Shown: one piece after another, positions 17,111 to 26,539 of the stretch
Layout of the letters: each line of letters starts with the position of its first letter
Position numbering within the stretch: the first letter of the stretch is position 1
Assembly (NCBI GenBank): GCA_947495125.1
Contig: CANLXL010000002.1
Span: 434,001 to 498,000 of the forward strand
DNA from: an uncultured Flaviramulus sp.
Lineage (GTDB): Bacteria > Bacteroidota > Bacteroidia > Flavobacteriales > Flavobacteriaceae
DNA: 64,000 nucleotides
Direction: 5' to 3'
Position numbers and translations under genes: made by a program
The notes under the pieces: model-generated
The model's database searches: none
Seen by the model: the letters and a program-made list of their open reading frames with translations, nothing else
What the model was told of the DNA's origin: nothing

Positions 17111-18960
17111 TGAATTGTCGTATTATTTATTTAGTATTAATTGTTTCACTCACTTTAACTTCGTGTAAAAAAACTGAAGTTGGAACTAAAAAAGATATGC
17201 GAATTGCCTTTATGGCCGATGTACATTTACACGATATTTATAGTACTTTTTTGGATACTGATTATAAGGGTATTAGAAACCCTTCTACGGGAAAATATAA
17301 TACCATACGAACAATGGAGGCTCAATTGCATTCCACACGATTGTTCAATGAAAACTATTTTGCTTTTATAGCGGCTTTAGAGGATGCTGTAAAAAAAGGT
17401 ATAAAACTTATCGCCCTACCTGGTGATTTTTCTGATGATGGGCAGCCTATGAATGTAAGAGCGTTACGAAAAATTTTGGATGAATACGCTACAAAGTACG
17501 GTGTAACTTTTTTGATTATAACAGGAAATCATGATCCGGTAAGACCATTTGACCAAGAAGCAGGAAAAAAAGATTTTTTAGGAGAAAGTGGACAGTCTCA
17601 GGCTATTATGAGTGAACAAGATCTTTTTAAGGTGAATGGATTAGATCCTATAATAACTCAAGATATTAAAACGTGGGGATACTCAGGTGTTTTGAATGAG
17701 CTTTCCGATTTTGGGTTTTTTCCACAAGAAAAATTTCTTTATTGGGAAACACCATTTTCAAATTACAACTACGATGATTATAATTTAAATAAAGCATTGT
17801 CAATTTCGAAATTAAGTCAAAGGGAGTATCCTATTTCTGAAAACTTAATGGTTCCAGATGCCAGTTATTTGGTAGAACCTCAAGAAGGTTTATGGTTACT
17901 GGCATTAGATGCAAACGTATATGTGCCGACTAAAAGTGCAAATAGTGTTTCTCAAAACCCTAAAAATTACAAAGGAGCAAGTATTGGATATAATAATGTA
18001 CTCACTCATAAAAAACATATAATTCAATGGGTTGGTAAAGTTGCAAAAGAGGCGCAAAAAAGAGAGAAATTGCTTGTAGCCTTTAGTCATTATCCCATGG
18101 TGGAGTTTAATGATGGTGCTTCAGAATTAACAAAAACTGTTTTTGGAGATCATAAGATGCAATTACATAGAGTCCCAAAAGGAGATGTAGCCAGAGTCTT
18201 TGCAGATATTGGTGTGAAATTACATTTTGGAGGACACATGCATATTAACGATACAGGGATTCATAAGACTGAGAAAGGAAATGTTCTAATTAATGTGCAA
18301 ACCCCTTCGTTAGCGGCTTATCCAGCGGCGTATAAAATATTAACGGTTCAATCTAATGATATTTTAGAGGTGGAAACGGTTCCTATTGTTTCCGTTCCAA
18401 ATTTTAAGGAGCTATTTCCATTATATGAAATGGAACATGATTATCTGGCTAAAAGTAAAGATGTTCATATTTGGAGTCAAGAAATACTTAATTCTAGAAA
18501 TTATCGGGAATACGTTACATGGCATTTAAAAGAAGTTGTTCGTTTAAGATTTCTACCTGAGGATTGGCCACAAGAATTGAAGGAACAGTTTTTAAATGTA
18601 AGTGGAAAAGAGTTATTGGTAAGTGCAGTAATGGATAGAGATACTTTGAAACTTCAAAAAAAATTAATAAAGGAGGGTATGGAAATGATTGATTTTCAGG
18701 CTTGGAACGGTAATGATTTTGTTTTTGATTTCCATCGTTTACATAATGGAGATCATCTAGCTTTAAATGATATTGGGGCTAAGAGAATCCAACAGTATAA
18801 AATTCTTTTAGATGTGCTATCTCAAGCTGAAAACTCAGCAATGAAAAACTTAGCAAGAGATTTCTCCAAAATTTTTCAAAAACATTTTGAGGGAGCTCCG
18901 TCTGACCATTTCTTGATTAATCTTAAAAATGGCGAGGTGGAAGTCATCAAAAATAACTAA
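17110..18960 (+). CDS. Lipoprotein calcineurin-like metallophosphoesterase
   Basis: A 616-residue protein with a lipoprotein signal (MNCRIIYLVLIVSLTLTSCKK), so likely membrane-anchored and exported. The five metallophosphoesterase blocks are visible: FMADVHLHD, LPGDFSDDG, ITGNHDP, AFSHYPM and FGGHMHIND. These give a complete di-metal site. About 230 residues follow the catalytic domain without a recognised fold. It lies between the iol operon and SusCD, so it may strip phosphate from an imported or captured glycoconjugate. It could equally be a general phosphodiesterase. Its ATG overlaps the stop of the decayed HAD gene. Confidence 0.85.
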   Translation: MNCRIIYLVLIVSLTLTSCKKTEVGTKKDMRIAFMADVHLHDIYSTFLDTDYKGIRNPSTGKYNTIRTMEAQLHSTRLFNENYFAFIAALEDAVKKGIKLIALPGDFSDDGQPMNVRALRKILDEYATKYGVTFLIITGNHDPVRPFDQEAGKKDFLGESGQSQAIMSEQDLFKVNGLDPIITQDIKTWGYSGVLNELSDFGFFPQEKFLYWETPFSNYNYDDYNLNKALSISKLSQREYPISENLMVPDASYLVEPQEGLWLLALDANVYVPTKSANSVSQNPKNYKGASIGYNNVLTHKKHIIQWVGKVAKEAQKREKLLVAFSHYPMVEFNDGASELTKTVFGDHKMQLHRVPKGDVARVFADIGVKLHFGGHMHINDTGIHKTEKGNVLINVQTPSLAAYPAAYKILTVQSNDILEVETVPIVSVPNFKELFPLYEMEHDYLAKSKDVHIWSQEILNSRNYREYVTWHLKEVVRLRFLPEDWPQELKEQFLNVSGKELLVSAVMDRDTLKLQKKLIKEGMEMIDFQAWNGNDFVFDFHRLHNGDHLALNDIGAKRIQQYKILLDVLSQAENSAMKNLARDFSKIFQKHFEGAPSDHFLINLKNGEVEVIKNN

Positions 18961-19080
18961 TTAATAGACGCTTCGTTTTATTTTAATGCATAAGTAAATC
19001 AGTAATTTATCTTAGATTTCATGTCTACAAATTGTCGGAAATCAATCAAATTATAAGAATTATTAGTAAAAATACTATTT

Positions 19081-19096
19081 GTGCAATCGTTTGCAT
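19081..19096. promoter_or_regulatory. LacI-family operator (site 3, SusC promoter)
   Basis: GTGCAATCGTTTGCAT keeps the right half (CGTTTGCAT) of the perfect palindrome at 6780 exactly and has three changes in the left half. Its centre lies ~117 bp before the SusC start, matching the spacing of the other two copies. It occurs in the 245-bp gap between the metallophosphoesterase and SusC. Confidence 0.7.
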
Positions 19097-19205
19097 GGAG
19101 TTTTTGACCTAATTTTTTTTCATTTTCAACTTTTTATTCGTGCTTTGATACTCAAGCAAAACTTTTTAACTTAAAAATTAATGAAACAAACTAAACTCAA
19201 AACTT

Positions 19206-22172
19206 ATGATTAAAACTATTTTTTACAATTTAATCGTCGCTTTCGTGTGCGTTCACGGAGTGACGGCGCAGAATACTGTTACAGGTACTGTAACTGATGA
19301 ATCTGGAGTCCCATTGCCAGGAGTCAATGTGGTCGTTCAGGGAACATCAAAAGGCGTAGTCGCTGATTTTGACGGAAATTTTTCCATTGAAGCTTCAGTG
19401 GGAGAGGTATTGAAGATTTCCTTTCTTGGAATGGAGACTAAAAATATTACTATTGAAAACTATAATCCATTGACTGTGGTTCTTCTTGCGGATGCTGAAG
19501 AATTAGAGAGCATAGTGGTCGTTGGTTACGGAACACAAAAAAGAAAGGATGTAACAGGCGCTATCAGTTCTATAAAAAGTGAAGACTTTAATAAGGGGGT
19601 TGTAGCCAATGCGGGTCAACTTTTACAAGGTAAAGTGTCTGGTGTTAATGTGACCTCCGCAAGTGGTGAGCCAGGTTCTTCACAAGATATTATTATTCGT
19701 GGTGTAGGTACTTTACGTTCTGGTTCAACACCGCTGTATGTTATTGATGGGTTTCCTATAGATAATTCTGGTAACGGAATGTCTACCAATCCATTAAACT
19801 TTATCAACCCACAAGACATTGCTAGTATAGATGTTCTTAAAGATGCCTCTGCAGCAGCCATTTATGGTGCAAGAGCGGCAAATGGGGTTATTGTAATAAC
19901 CACAAAAAAGGGTAGGACTGGTAAAACGCAAATGAATCTTTCCGTATCTACGGCATTTTCAACACTGTCAAACAAGGTAGATGTTTTTTCTGCTGATGAA
20001 TTTCGTCAGCAAGTTGTGGCTGCAGGAGGTATATTAACTGATGGTGGTGCTAATACAGATTGGCAAGATGAATTGACACGAACAGCCATTTCTAAGAATA
20101 TAAACTTTTCAATGAGTGGAGGAACTGAAAAATCTACATATGCTGCATCTTTTGGCGTTGACGATCAGGAAGGTATTTTTAGAAACAGTCATTTAAAGCG
20201 TTATTCCGGGCGTTTAAATTTAACCCAAAGGGCTTTAGACGATAAGTTCAAAGTAGAATTTAATTTAACAGGTAGTAAAATTGATAATACCAGACCAGAT
20301 GCAAACGGTATTGTAAATAGGATGTTGGGTATGAACCCTACAGACCCTGTTAGAACAAATGGAGAACTCTCAACTATTTTAAGTAACGACGTTCTTAATC
20401 CATTAGTGCAAGAAAGACTTTATGGAGACTTTTCTGATAACTACCGTATTTTAGCAAATATTTCACCCTCCTATAAAATTATTAAAGGTTTAACTTATAA
20501 GATAAATCTTGGGGTGGACTATTCTTCCACAAATAGAGATAGACAATGGATTCCTTATCCGGCAGTGGATAATTTTGAACTTGGTTCTTTAGATTCTAGT
20601 ACTACGCAAAATAGTAACACCTTAGTAGAAAATACGATAACTTATAATTTTGATAAGGATTTGCATAGTTTCACATTCTTGGGCGGACATTCCTTTCAAA
20701 AAACTGAGGTAAGTGGAAAAAGTTATTATCTTGAAGGTTTTCCAGATAACGGTGTAGAGCCAAGATACCAAACTGGAGCAGCTGGAGGACCAGAGGCAAG
20801 ACAGGGATCTTTTGCGGTTAAAAACGAACTACAATCGTTTTTTGGTAGAGTAAATTATTCGTATAACAGTAAATATTTGTTAACAGCCACTTTAAGAGCA
20901 GATGGATCATCTAAGTTTGGTGAAAATAACAAGTATGGATATTTCCCTTCCTTTGCATTAGGTTGGAATATTACTGAAGAAGATTTTCTGTCATCATCAG
21001 AGGTGATAAACAATCTTAAATTAAGAGCAACTTGGGGGCAAACCGGTAATCAAGAAATTCCTTCAAAAATAACAAAAGCTAGTTTTACAGAAAGTATTAC
21101 AAATGATGATACCTATCCATTAACCCCGGATGCTACTGATCTGAGTTCTTACCCTTATGGTTCTATTTATACACGTTTGGCAAACCCAGACATCCAATGG
21201 GAGGTATCTACGCAACTTAATATTGGTTTAGATTTTTCATTATTTAATAGTAAGTTAACAGGTACGCTCGATTATTTTAATAAAGTTTCAGAAAATATTT
21301 TATTAGAAGTGACACCGGCAGATCCTATTAACCCAACAGATAAATATTGGACTAATATTGCGGATATGGAAATTAAAAATAGCGGAATTGAACTTGCTTT
21401 AGATTATCAAAGTGATCAAAGTGGAGATTTCTCATATAACATTGGAGGTAATATTTCAATAACCGATAATGAAGTGGTGAATTCACCATTTAAAATATTA
21501 ACTACCGGTGGGGCAAGAGGATCAGGTCAAACAGGCGCTACCATAAATGGAGCGCTTAATGGCGAATCAATAGGGTCTTTTTATACGCTAGAATTCACAG
21601 GCATTGGTTCAGACGGTTTAAATGCGTTTAGAGATTTAAACGGTGACGGTGAAATTTTAGATGATGACCGTTATGTAACGGGTCATGCGCTTCCAGATTA
21701 TATTTACTCGTTATACTTTAATTTTAAGTATAAGAAGTTTGATCTGGGGCTAAATTTTAATGGTGTACAGGGTAATCAAATTTATAACCATGTTGCTATG
21801 ACTATTTTTAACAAAGGACAGTTGGTAAACTCTTTCAATACTACTGATAGAGCAGTAGAGTTCTTAGATGAAGCTTCTACAAACTCAAATACGGTTTCAA
21901 CACGTTATATAGAAGATGGCAGTTACTTAAGATTAAACAATGCAACACTGGGCTATAGATTAGACCCTGGTTTATTGGGGATTGAAAATCTAGTGAACGA
22001 CATTCGTCTGTCTATTACAGGACAAAATTTATTTACTATTACTGATTATAGCGGATATGATCCTGAAATTAACACACCAAGTGCCATTGATGGTATTCAA
22101 TCTTTTGGTATCGATTACTATAGTTATCCAAAGAGTAGAACTGTGTTATTTGGCTTAAACGTAGCATTTTAA
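19206..22172 (+). CDS. SusC/RagA-family TonB-dependent outer-membrane transporter
   Basis: A 988-residue outer-membrane protein. Order of parts: signal peptide ending VTAQ; carboxypeptidase-regulatory-like domain (TVTGTVTDESGVPLPGVNVVVQGTSKGVVADFDG), residues ~22-100; a SusC-type TonB box region around EELESIVVVGYGTQKRKDVTGAISS; a plug with SGVNVTSASGEPGSSQDIIIRGVGT and DVLKDASAAAIYGARAANGVIVITTKKG; then the beta-barrel. It imports an oligosaccharide or glycoconjugate with the SusD-like protein 18 bp downstream. A LacI-type operator, rather than an adjacent SusR, ECF sigma or hybrid two-component gene, suggests its control. Confidence 0.96.
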   Translation: MIKTIFYNLIVAFVCVHGVTAQNTVTGTVTDESGVPLPGVNVVVQGTSKGVVADFDGNFSIEASVGEVLKISFLGMETKNITIENYNPLTVVLLADAEELESIVVVGYGTQKRKDVTGAISSIKSEDFNKGVVANAGQLLQGKVSGVNVTSASGEPGSSQDIIIRGVGTLRSGSTPLYVIDGFPIDNSGNGMSTNPLNFINPQDIASIDVLKDASAAAIYGARAANGVIVITTKKGRTGKTQMNLSVSTAFSTLSNKVDVFSADEFRQQVVAAGGILTDGGANTDWQDELTRTAISKNINFSMSGGTEKSTYAASFGVDDQEGIFRNSHLKRYSGRLNLTQRALDDKFKVEFNLTGSKIDNTRPDANGIVNRMLGMNPTDPVRTNGELSTILSNDVLNPLVQERLYGDFSDNYRILANISPSYKIIKGLTYKINLGVDYSSTNRDRQWIPYPAVDNFELGSLDSSTTQNSNTLVENTITYNFDKDLHSFTFLGGHSFQKTEVSGKSYYLEGFPDNGVEPRYQTGAAGGPEARQGSFAVKNELQSFFGRVNYSYNSKYLLTATLRADGSSKFGENNKYGYFPSFALGWNITEEDFLSSSEVINNLKLRATWGQTGNQEIPSKITKASFTESITNDDTYPLTPDATDLSSYPYGSIYTRLANPDIQWEVSTQLNIGLDFSLFNSKLTGTLDYFNKVSENILLEVTPADPINPTDKYWTNIADMEIKNSGIELALDYQSDQSGDFSYNIGGNISITDNEVVNSPFKILTTGGARGSGQTGATINGALNGESIGSFYTLEFTGIGSDGLNAFRDLNGDGEILDDDRYVTGHALPDYIYSLYFNFKYKKFDLGLNFNGVQGNQIYNHVAMTIFNKGQLVNSFNTTDRAVEFLDEASTNSNTVSTRYIEDGSYLRLNNATLGYRLDPGLLGIENLVNDIRLSITGQNLFTITDYSGYDPEINTPSAIDGIQSFGIDYYSYPKSRTVLFGLNVAF

Positions 22173-22190
22173 TTTAAAAAATTCTAAAAA

Positions 22191-23933
22191 ATGAAAAATA
22201 AAATAATATATACAATATTAAGCGCCTGTTTACTTATTACCTGGAGCTGTACTGATTTAGAGGAAGAAGTGCTCGATGAATCGTTAACAGGAGTTGGACT
22301 TGCAGAAGCTGTTAGTGGAGCTATAGCTCCTGCTTATGGTAAAATTTCGAGAGTATGGAGACATACGAACTATTTTGGCTTACAAGAAATTGCCAGTGAT
22401 GAAGCTATTTTACCTTACCGTGGTGGAACAGATTGGTTTGATGGTGGTAAATTTTTAGCGACTCATTCGCATACTATAACCCCAACCAATGATTTAGTGA
22501 GAAGTGCATGGAATGAGCTTACCCAAAATATTTCCAGAACATTGTCTGCAATTGAAGTATTAAGGCCCTTATCAGAAGCTGGTAATGCGGAAGCACAAGG
22601 GGCACTGTATGAAATGATTGCACTTAGAGCCTATTTAAATATGTTAATGTTAGATAGTTGGGGACTTGTTTTTCAAAAAGAGTTGTCTTCGGAGTTATCA
22701 ACCATACTACGTGGGCAAGAAGCTGTGGACTATATAGAAAGCGAATTACTTTCAGTTGCAGATGTAATTAATACGAATAAAGGTCCTGGTAGATTAACGC
22801 AATCTGCAGTTTGGGGCTTCTTAGCAAGACTACATTTGAATGCAGCGGTTTATCGTGACCCATATGGAACACCAAATTTTACAACGGAAGACATGAATAA
22901 TGTTATTATGTATACTGGTAACATTATAAGTTCGAATAGTTTTAGCTTGTCGCCGGAATTTTTTGAGCTGTTTGAGGATGATAACAATAGTAACCCGGAA
23001 TTGATTTTTGCATTAGACCAACGTGGTGTAATAAGTAGAGAGCATAGTCGATGGACCTATTGGTCTTTACCAGGTTCATTATGGGGAAGACCTGAATTTA
23101 CAAGTTCAGACGGAACAGATGGTCCTGCCATGACACCAGACTTTTATCAAACTTGGGTTGATGCTTATGGAGCGGTGGACCCTGCCGATGCCGATAATAG
23201 ATTCTATTGGAAAAGACAGCAAATCCCACCAGATATGGAAGACCTGACAGGTTTAACACCTTTAAATGATGAAGATCATTACTACTGTACGACGGCTGAG
23301 GAATATGAATTTGACAGAGGGATTATCCGCGGTATTCCATGGGGCCCACGAAAAGATCCAGGTGGTGCCTTTTTTACCTGTGATGATGGGTATAGAATTT
23401 ATCCGGTAAAACAAATAAAGGGAAATGGACCTGATAAAAATGTGGCTTATGTAAATCTAACACCACAAGTAGATTTTACCAATGAAGGAAGAGCACACCA
23501 TGCAGGGTATCGTTATTCTAAATATGCCTTCAGCCGTACATCTCCTAACGCTAATAGCTTTAGCAGTATAGATTTAGTGCTATTGCGTTATGCAGAAATT
23601 TATATGATGCGCGCTGAAGCCAAATTAAGAAGTGGTGATAGTGCTGGCGCATTAGCTGATGTTAATACAGTGAGAACGTCTAGAACAGCTCGTGCACCAA
23701 TACCAGCAGCGCTTACTTCTATTGATGTAGATAGACTTTATCAGGAGTATGGTTTTGAATTCTATTGGGAAGGGCTTAGACGAACAAATCAAATTCGTTT
23801 CGGACATTATGAAGATGCCTGGACAGAAAAAACAGATTCCGATCCAAACCACAGGCTATTCCCTATCCCACAATCGGCAGTTGATGGAGCCTCAAATATT
23901 GAAGGGTACTTAGGTCAAAATCAAGGATATTAA
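22191..23933 (+). CDS. SusD/RagB-family nutrient-binding lipoprotein
   Basis: A 580-residue surface lipoprotein. A lipobox is visible in LLITWSCTDLEEEVLDESL. SusD-type TPR helices include LYEMIALRAYLNMLMLDSWG and the C-terminal block LVLLRYAEIYMMRAEAKLRSGDSAGALADVNTVRTSR. The ending LFPIPQSAVD...LGQNQGY is typical of SusD proteins. It partners the SusC transporter 18 bp upstream and binds the glycan ligand at the surface. A hairpin follows it, suggesting reduced transcription into the enzyme genes. Ligand specificity cannot be read from the sequence. Confidence 0.95.
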   Translation: MKNKIIYTILSACLLITWSCTDLEEEVLDESLTGVGLAEAVSGAIAPAYGKISRVWRHTNYFGLQEIASDEAILPYRGGTDWFDGGKFLATHSHTITPTNDLVRSAWNELTQNISRTLSAIEVLRPLSEAGNAEAQGALYEMIALRAYLNMLMLDSWGLVFQKELSSELSTILRGQEAVDYIESELLSVADVINTNKGPGRLTQSAVWGFLARLHLNAAVYRDPYGTPNFTTEDMNNVIMYTGNIISSNSFSLSPEFFELFEDDNNSNPELIFALDQRGVISREHSRWTYWSLPGSLWGRPEFTSSDGTDGPAMTPDFYQTWVDAYGAVDPADADNRFYWKRQQIPPDMEDLTGLTPLNDEDHYYCTTAEEYEFDRGIIRGIPWGPRKDPGGAFFTCDDGYRIYPVKQIKGNGPDKNVAYVNLTPQVDFTNEGRAHHAGYRYSKYAFSRTSPNANSFSSIDLVLLRYAEIYMMRAEAKLRSGDSAGALADVNTVRTSRTARAPIPAALTSIDVDRLYQEYGFEFYWEGLRRTNQIRFGHYEDAWTEKTDSDPNHRLFPIPQSAVDGASNIEGYLGQNQGY

Positions 23934-23977
23934 AATATATAAGATCTTTTTTTGAGTTAGTCTTTAGTGTTAAGAAT

Positions 23978-24006
23978 AAAAGCAGGTAAACTCATTGCCT
24001 GCTTTT
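23978..24006 (+). terminator. Hairpin after SusD
   Basis: AAAAGCAGG pairs perfectly with CCTGCTTTT across a loop of about 11 bases, ending in a short T-run. It lies 45 bp after the SusD stop and 124 bp before the GH92 start. Such stems often attenuate readthrough from susCD into downstream enzyme genes. Confidence 0.7.
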
Positions 24007-24129
24007 ACTCTTTAAAAAAGGAAATAGTTTTTAATGTTCTGTCTACGTTATTTATTGTTCGAAGGGTTTGGAAATTTATTAACAGATAACATTTGTACAT
24101 AAATTATTAACTAAATAATTAATTAAAAT

Positions 24130-26388
24130 ATGAAGCTTAATCAAATTAGTTCAGGAATTATTTTTCTATTTTCCTTATTAATGACATTATCTGGTCTGGC
24201 ACAAAATAAGGAAGCAGTAGATTATGTTAACCCCTTAATAGGAACTCCTGAGGCAGGATTTAAGGAAGGCCTGGATGGTGGTGGAACAATGCCTTGTGTA
24301 GGACCACCATTTGCGATGACTAATTTTGTAGTACAGACCAGCGAAAATAAGATTAGTAGAATGCCTTATGTGTATGAGGACACCTCGGTATTAGGGTTTA
24401 TGGCTACGCACCAACCTACGGTTTGGATGGGTGATTATGGTTATGTTTCTGTAATGCCACAGGTTGGAGATTTGAGGCTTTTACCTAAAGAAAGAGCGTT
24501 GCCATACTCTCATGATGATGAGGTTTCAAAACCACACTATTATTCAGTGACTATGGAGACTGGTAACCAAAGTATAAAAGGTGAAATTGCTGCTGATTCA
24601 AGAACAAGCCTTTTTCGATTTACCTACCCAGAGTCTGATCAGTCACACATGATAATCCAGGGTATAAACATCACTGAGAATAAAAAACCTTTTCAAGGGT
24701 ATTTACAAGTGAATGCCGATAAAAGAGAAATAACAGGGTATAATCCTCAACGTATGTCCTCCCATTTAGGGCCCGATATTCCTAATTTTAAAGGCTATTT
24801 TATTATTCAGATTGATAGAGATATAAAAGATTTTGGCACATGGAACTCCTTTCGTAATGAACCGCAGATTACGGTTTCTGGAACTGAACAAAAAGGTGCG
24901 CGTATGGGGGCTTACATCAGTTTCAAAACTAAAAAAGATGAACAGGTAAAGGTAAAGATTGCCACATCTTTTATTAGCATTGAACAAGCTCGTAAAAATT
25001 TAGAAAATGAGATTCCGCATTGGGATTTTGATAAAGTGGTTAAAAAAACAAGAAGTGTTTGGCAAGATAATTTAAGTCGCATCGAGGTGAATGAAGCTTC
25101 TGAAGAGCAAAAAAGTATTTTTTATACAGCACTATTCCATACCATGTTGTTTCCTAGAGAATTTTCAGAATACGGACGATATTATAGTCCGTTTGATGAT
25201 AAAATCCATGAAGGAGTTTCATATAATGATTACTCGCTTTGGGATACCTTTAGGGCACTCCATCCTTTATTGCATTTTACACAGCCGGAACGTGTTAGCC
25301 CCATGATACAGTCATTGCTACAAATGTATCAAGAAGGTGGTTGGTTACCAAAATGGCCAAATCCCACCTATTCAAATATCATGATAAGTACACATGCAGA
25401 TGCTGTAATTGCAGATGCCTATATTAAAGGGTTTAGAGATTATGATATTGATTTAGCTTATGAAGCTATTAGAAAAGATGCGATGCACCCGCCATTGCGT
25501 GATACCGAAAAGCTTTGGGGTGATAGAGATGAAGGAAAGTTATATGAAGCTCGTGGCGGTCTTACCTATTATCATTCCTTGGGATATGTGCCGTCTGATA
25601 AAACAAGAGAAGCCGTTACAAGAACTATTGAATTTGGAATAGATGATTATGCCATAGCACAAATGGCAAAAAAATTAGGAAAAACAGAAGATTATAGCCG
25701 ATTAATGGATTGGAGTAAGAATTATAAAAACTTATTCAATAAGAAAATTGGGTTTATGAATGCGCGTTTATTTAATGGAGAATGGGCTAAAAACACCCAA
25801 GAAGGATTTACAGAAGGCGGACGCTGGACCTATTTGTTTGGAGCCATGCACGATATTGAGGGATCTATTGAGCTTTTTGGTGGCAAGGAGGCTTTTGTAG
25901 CTAAACTGAATGAAAACTTTGAGGATAACCATTATCGTCATGATAACGAACCAGGACACCATTATGCTTATTTGTTTAATTATGCTGAGCAACCATGGAA
26001 AACACAAGAGTTAATTCGTAAACATACATCAGTAGAGAACTATAGAAATTCACCGTTAGGAATTAATGGTAATGATGACTGTGGGCAAATGTCTGCGTGG
26101 TATGTTTTTGGTGTCATGGGATTCTATCCAGTGACTCCGGGCACTGAAGTTTTTGCCATAGGAGCTCCACAATTCCCTAAGATTACTTTGAAATTGAATC
26201 ACAAAGAAAAGAAGAAAGATTTCACTATTGTGGCAAATAACCTTTCTAAAGAGAATATGTATATACAGTCTTTAAAGTTAGACGGAAAGAGAATTAATGA
26301 GCCCTTTATTACTTATACACAAATAATGAAAGGAAGCAAACTTGTATTTGAAATGGGACCGACTCCAAATTATAAAGCGTTTAAATAA
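24130..26388 (+). CDS. GH92 alpha-mannosidase
   Basis: A 752-residue exported enzyme (signal peptide ending SGLAQ). GH92 features run the whole length: DYVNPLIGTPEAG, TMPCVGPPFAMTNFV, GFMATHQPTVWMGDYGYVSVMP, SLWDTFRALHPLLHF, the calcium/catalytic region NEPGHHYAYLFNYAEQPWKTQ, and GINGNDDCGQMSAWYVFGVMGFYPVTPG. GH92 members are Ca-dependent exo-acting alpha-mannosidases working on N-glycans, yeast-type mannans and, for some, phosphomannose linkages. It is the first enzyme after SusCD and has the canonical catalytic blocks, unlike the second GH92 in the window. Confidence 0.93.
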   Translation: MKLNQISSGIIFLFSLLMTLSGLAQNKEAVDYVNPLIGTPEAGFKEGLDGGGTMPCVGPPFAMTNFVVQTSENKISRMPYVYEDTSVLGFMATHQPTVWMGDYGYVSVMPQVGDLRLLPKERALPYSHDDEVSKPHYYSVTMETGNQSIKGEIAADSRTSLFRFTYPESDQSHMIIQGINITENKKPFQGYLQVNADKREITGYNPQRMSSHLGPDIPNFKGYFIIQIDRDIKDFGTWNSFRNEPQITVSGTEQKGARMGAYISFKTKKDEQVKVKIATSFISIEQARKNLENEIPHWDFDKVVKKTRSVWQDNLSRIEVNEASEEQKSIFYTALFHTMLFPREFSEYGRYYSPFDDKIHEGVSYNDYSLWDTFRALHPLLHFTQPERVSPMIQSLLQMYQEGGWLPKWPNPTYSNIMISTHADAVIADAYIKGFRDYDIDLAYEAIRKDAMHPPLRDTEKLWGDRDEGKLYEARGGLTYYHSLGYVPSDKTREAVTRTIEFGIDDYAIAQMAKKLGKTEDYSRLMDWSKNYKNLFNKKIGFMNARLFNGEWAKNTQEGFTEGGRWTYLFGAMHDIEGSIELFGGKEAFVAKLNENFEDNHYRHDNEPGHHYAYLFNYAEQPWKTQELIRKHTSVENYRNSPLGINGNDDCGQMSAWYVFGVMGFYPVTPGTEVFAIGAPQFPKITLKLNHKEKKKDFTIVANNLSKENMYIQSLKLDGKRINEPFITYTQIMKGSKLVFEMGPTPNYKAFK

Positions 26389-26539
26389 ATTGACTCTCTA
26401 CAGAATTGATAGAGATAATGAGTTTTAATTGTTTACCCTATAGCATTAGGACAGGAAGAACTTCTGGCAAGTGAGTGTTTATTAAGAATATGGTGAAGAG
26501 TTCAATAATAGAGAATATTATCAGAAATAAATTAATCGC

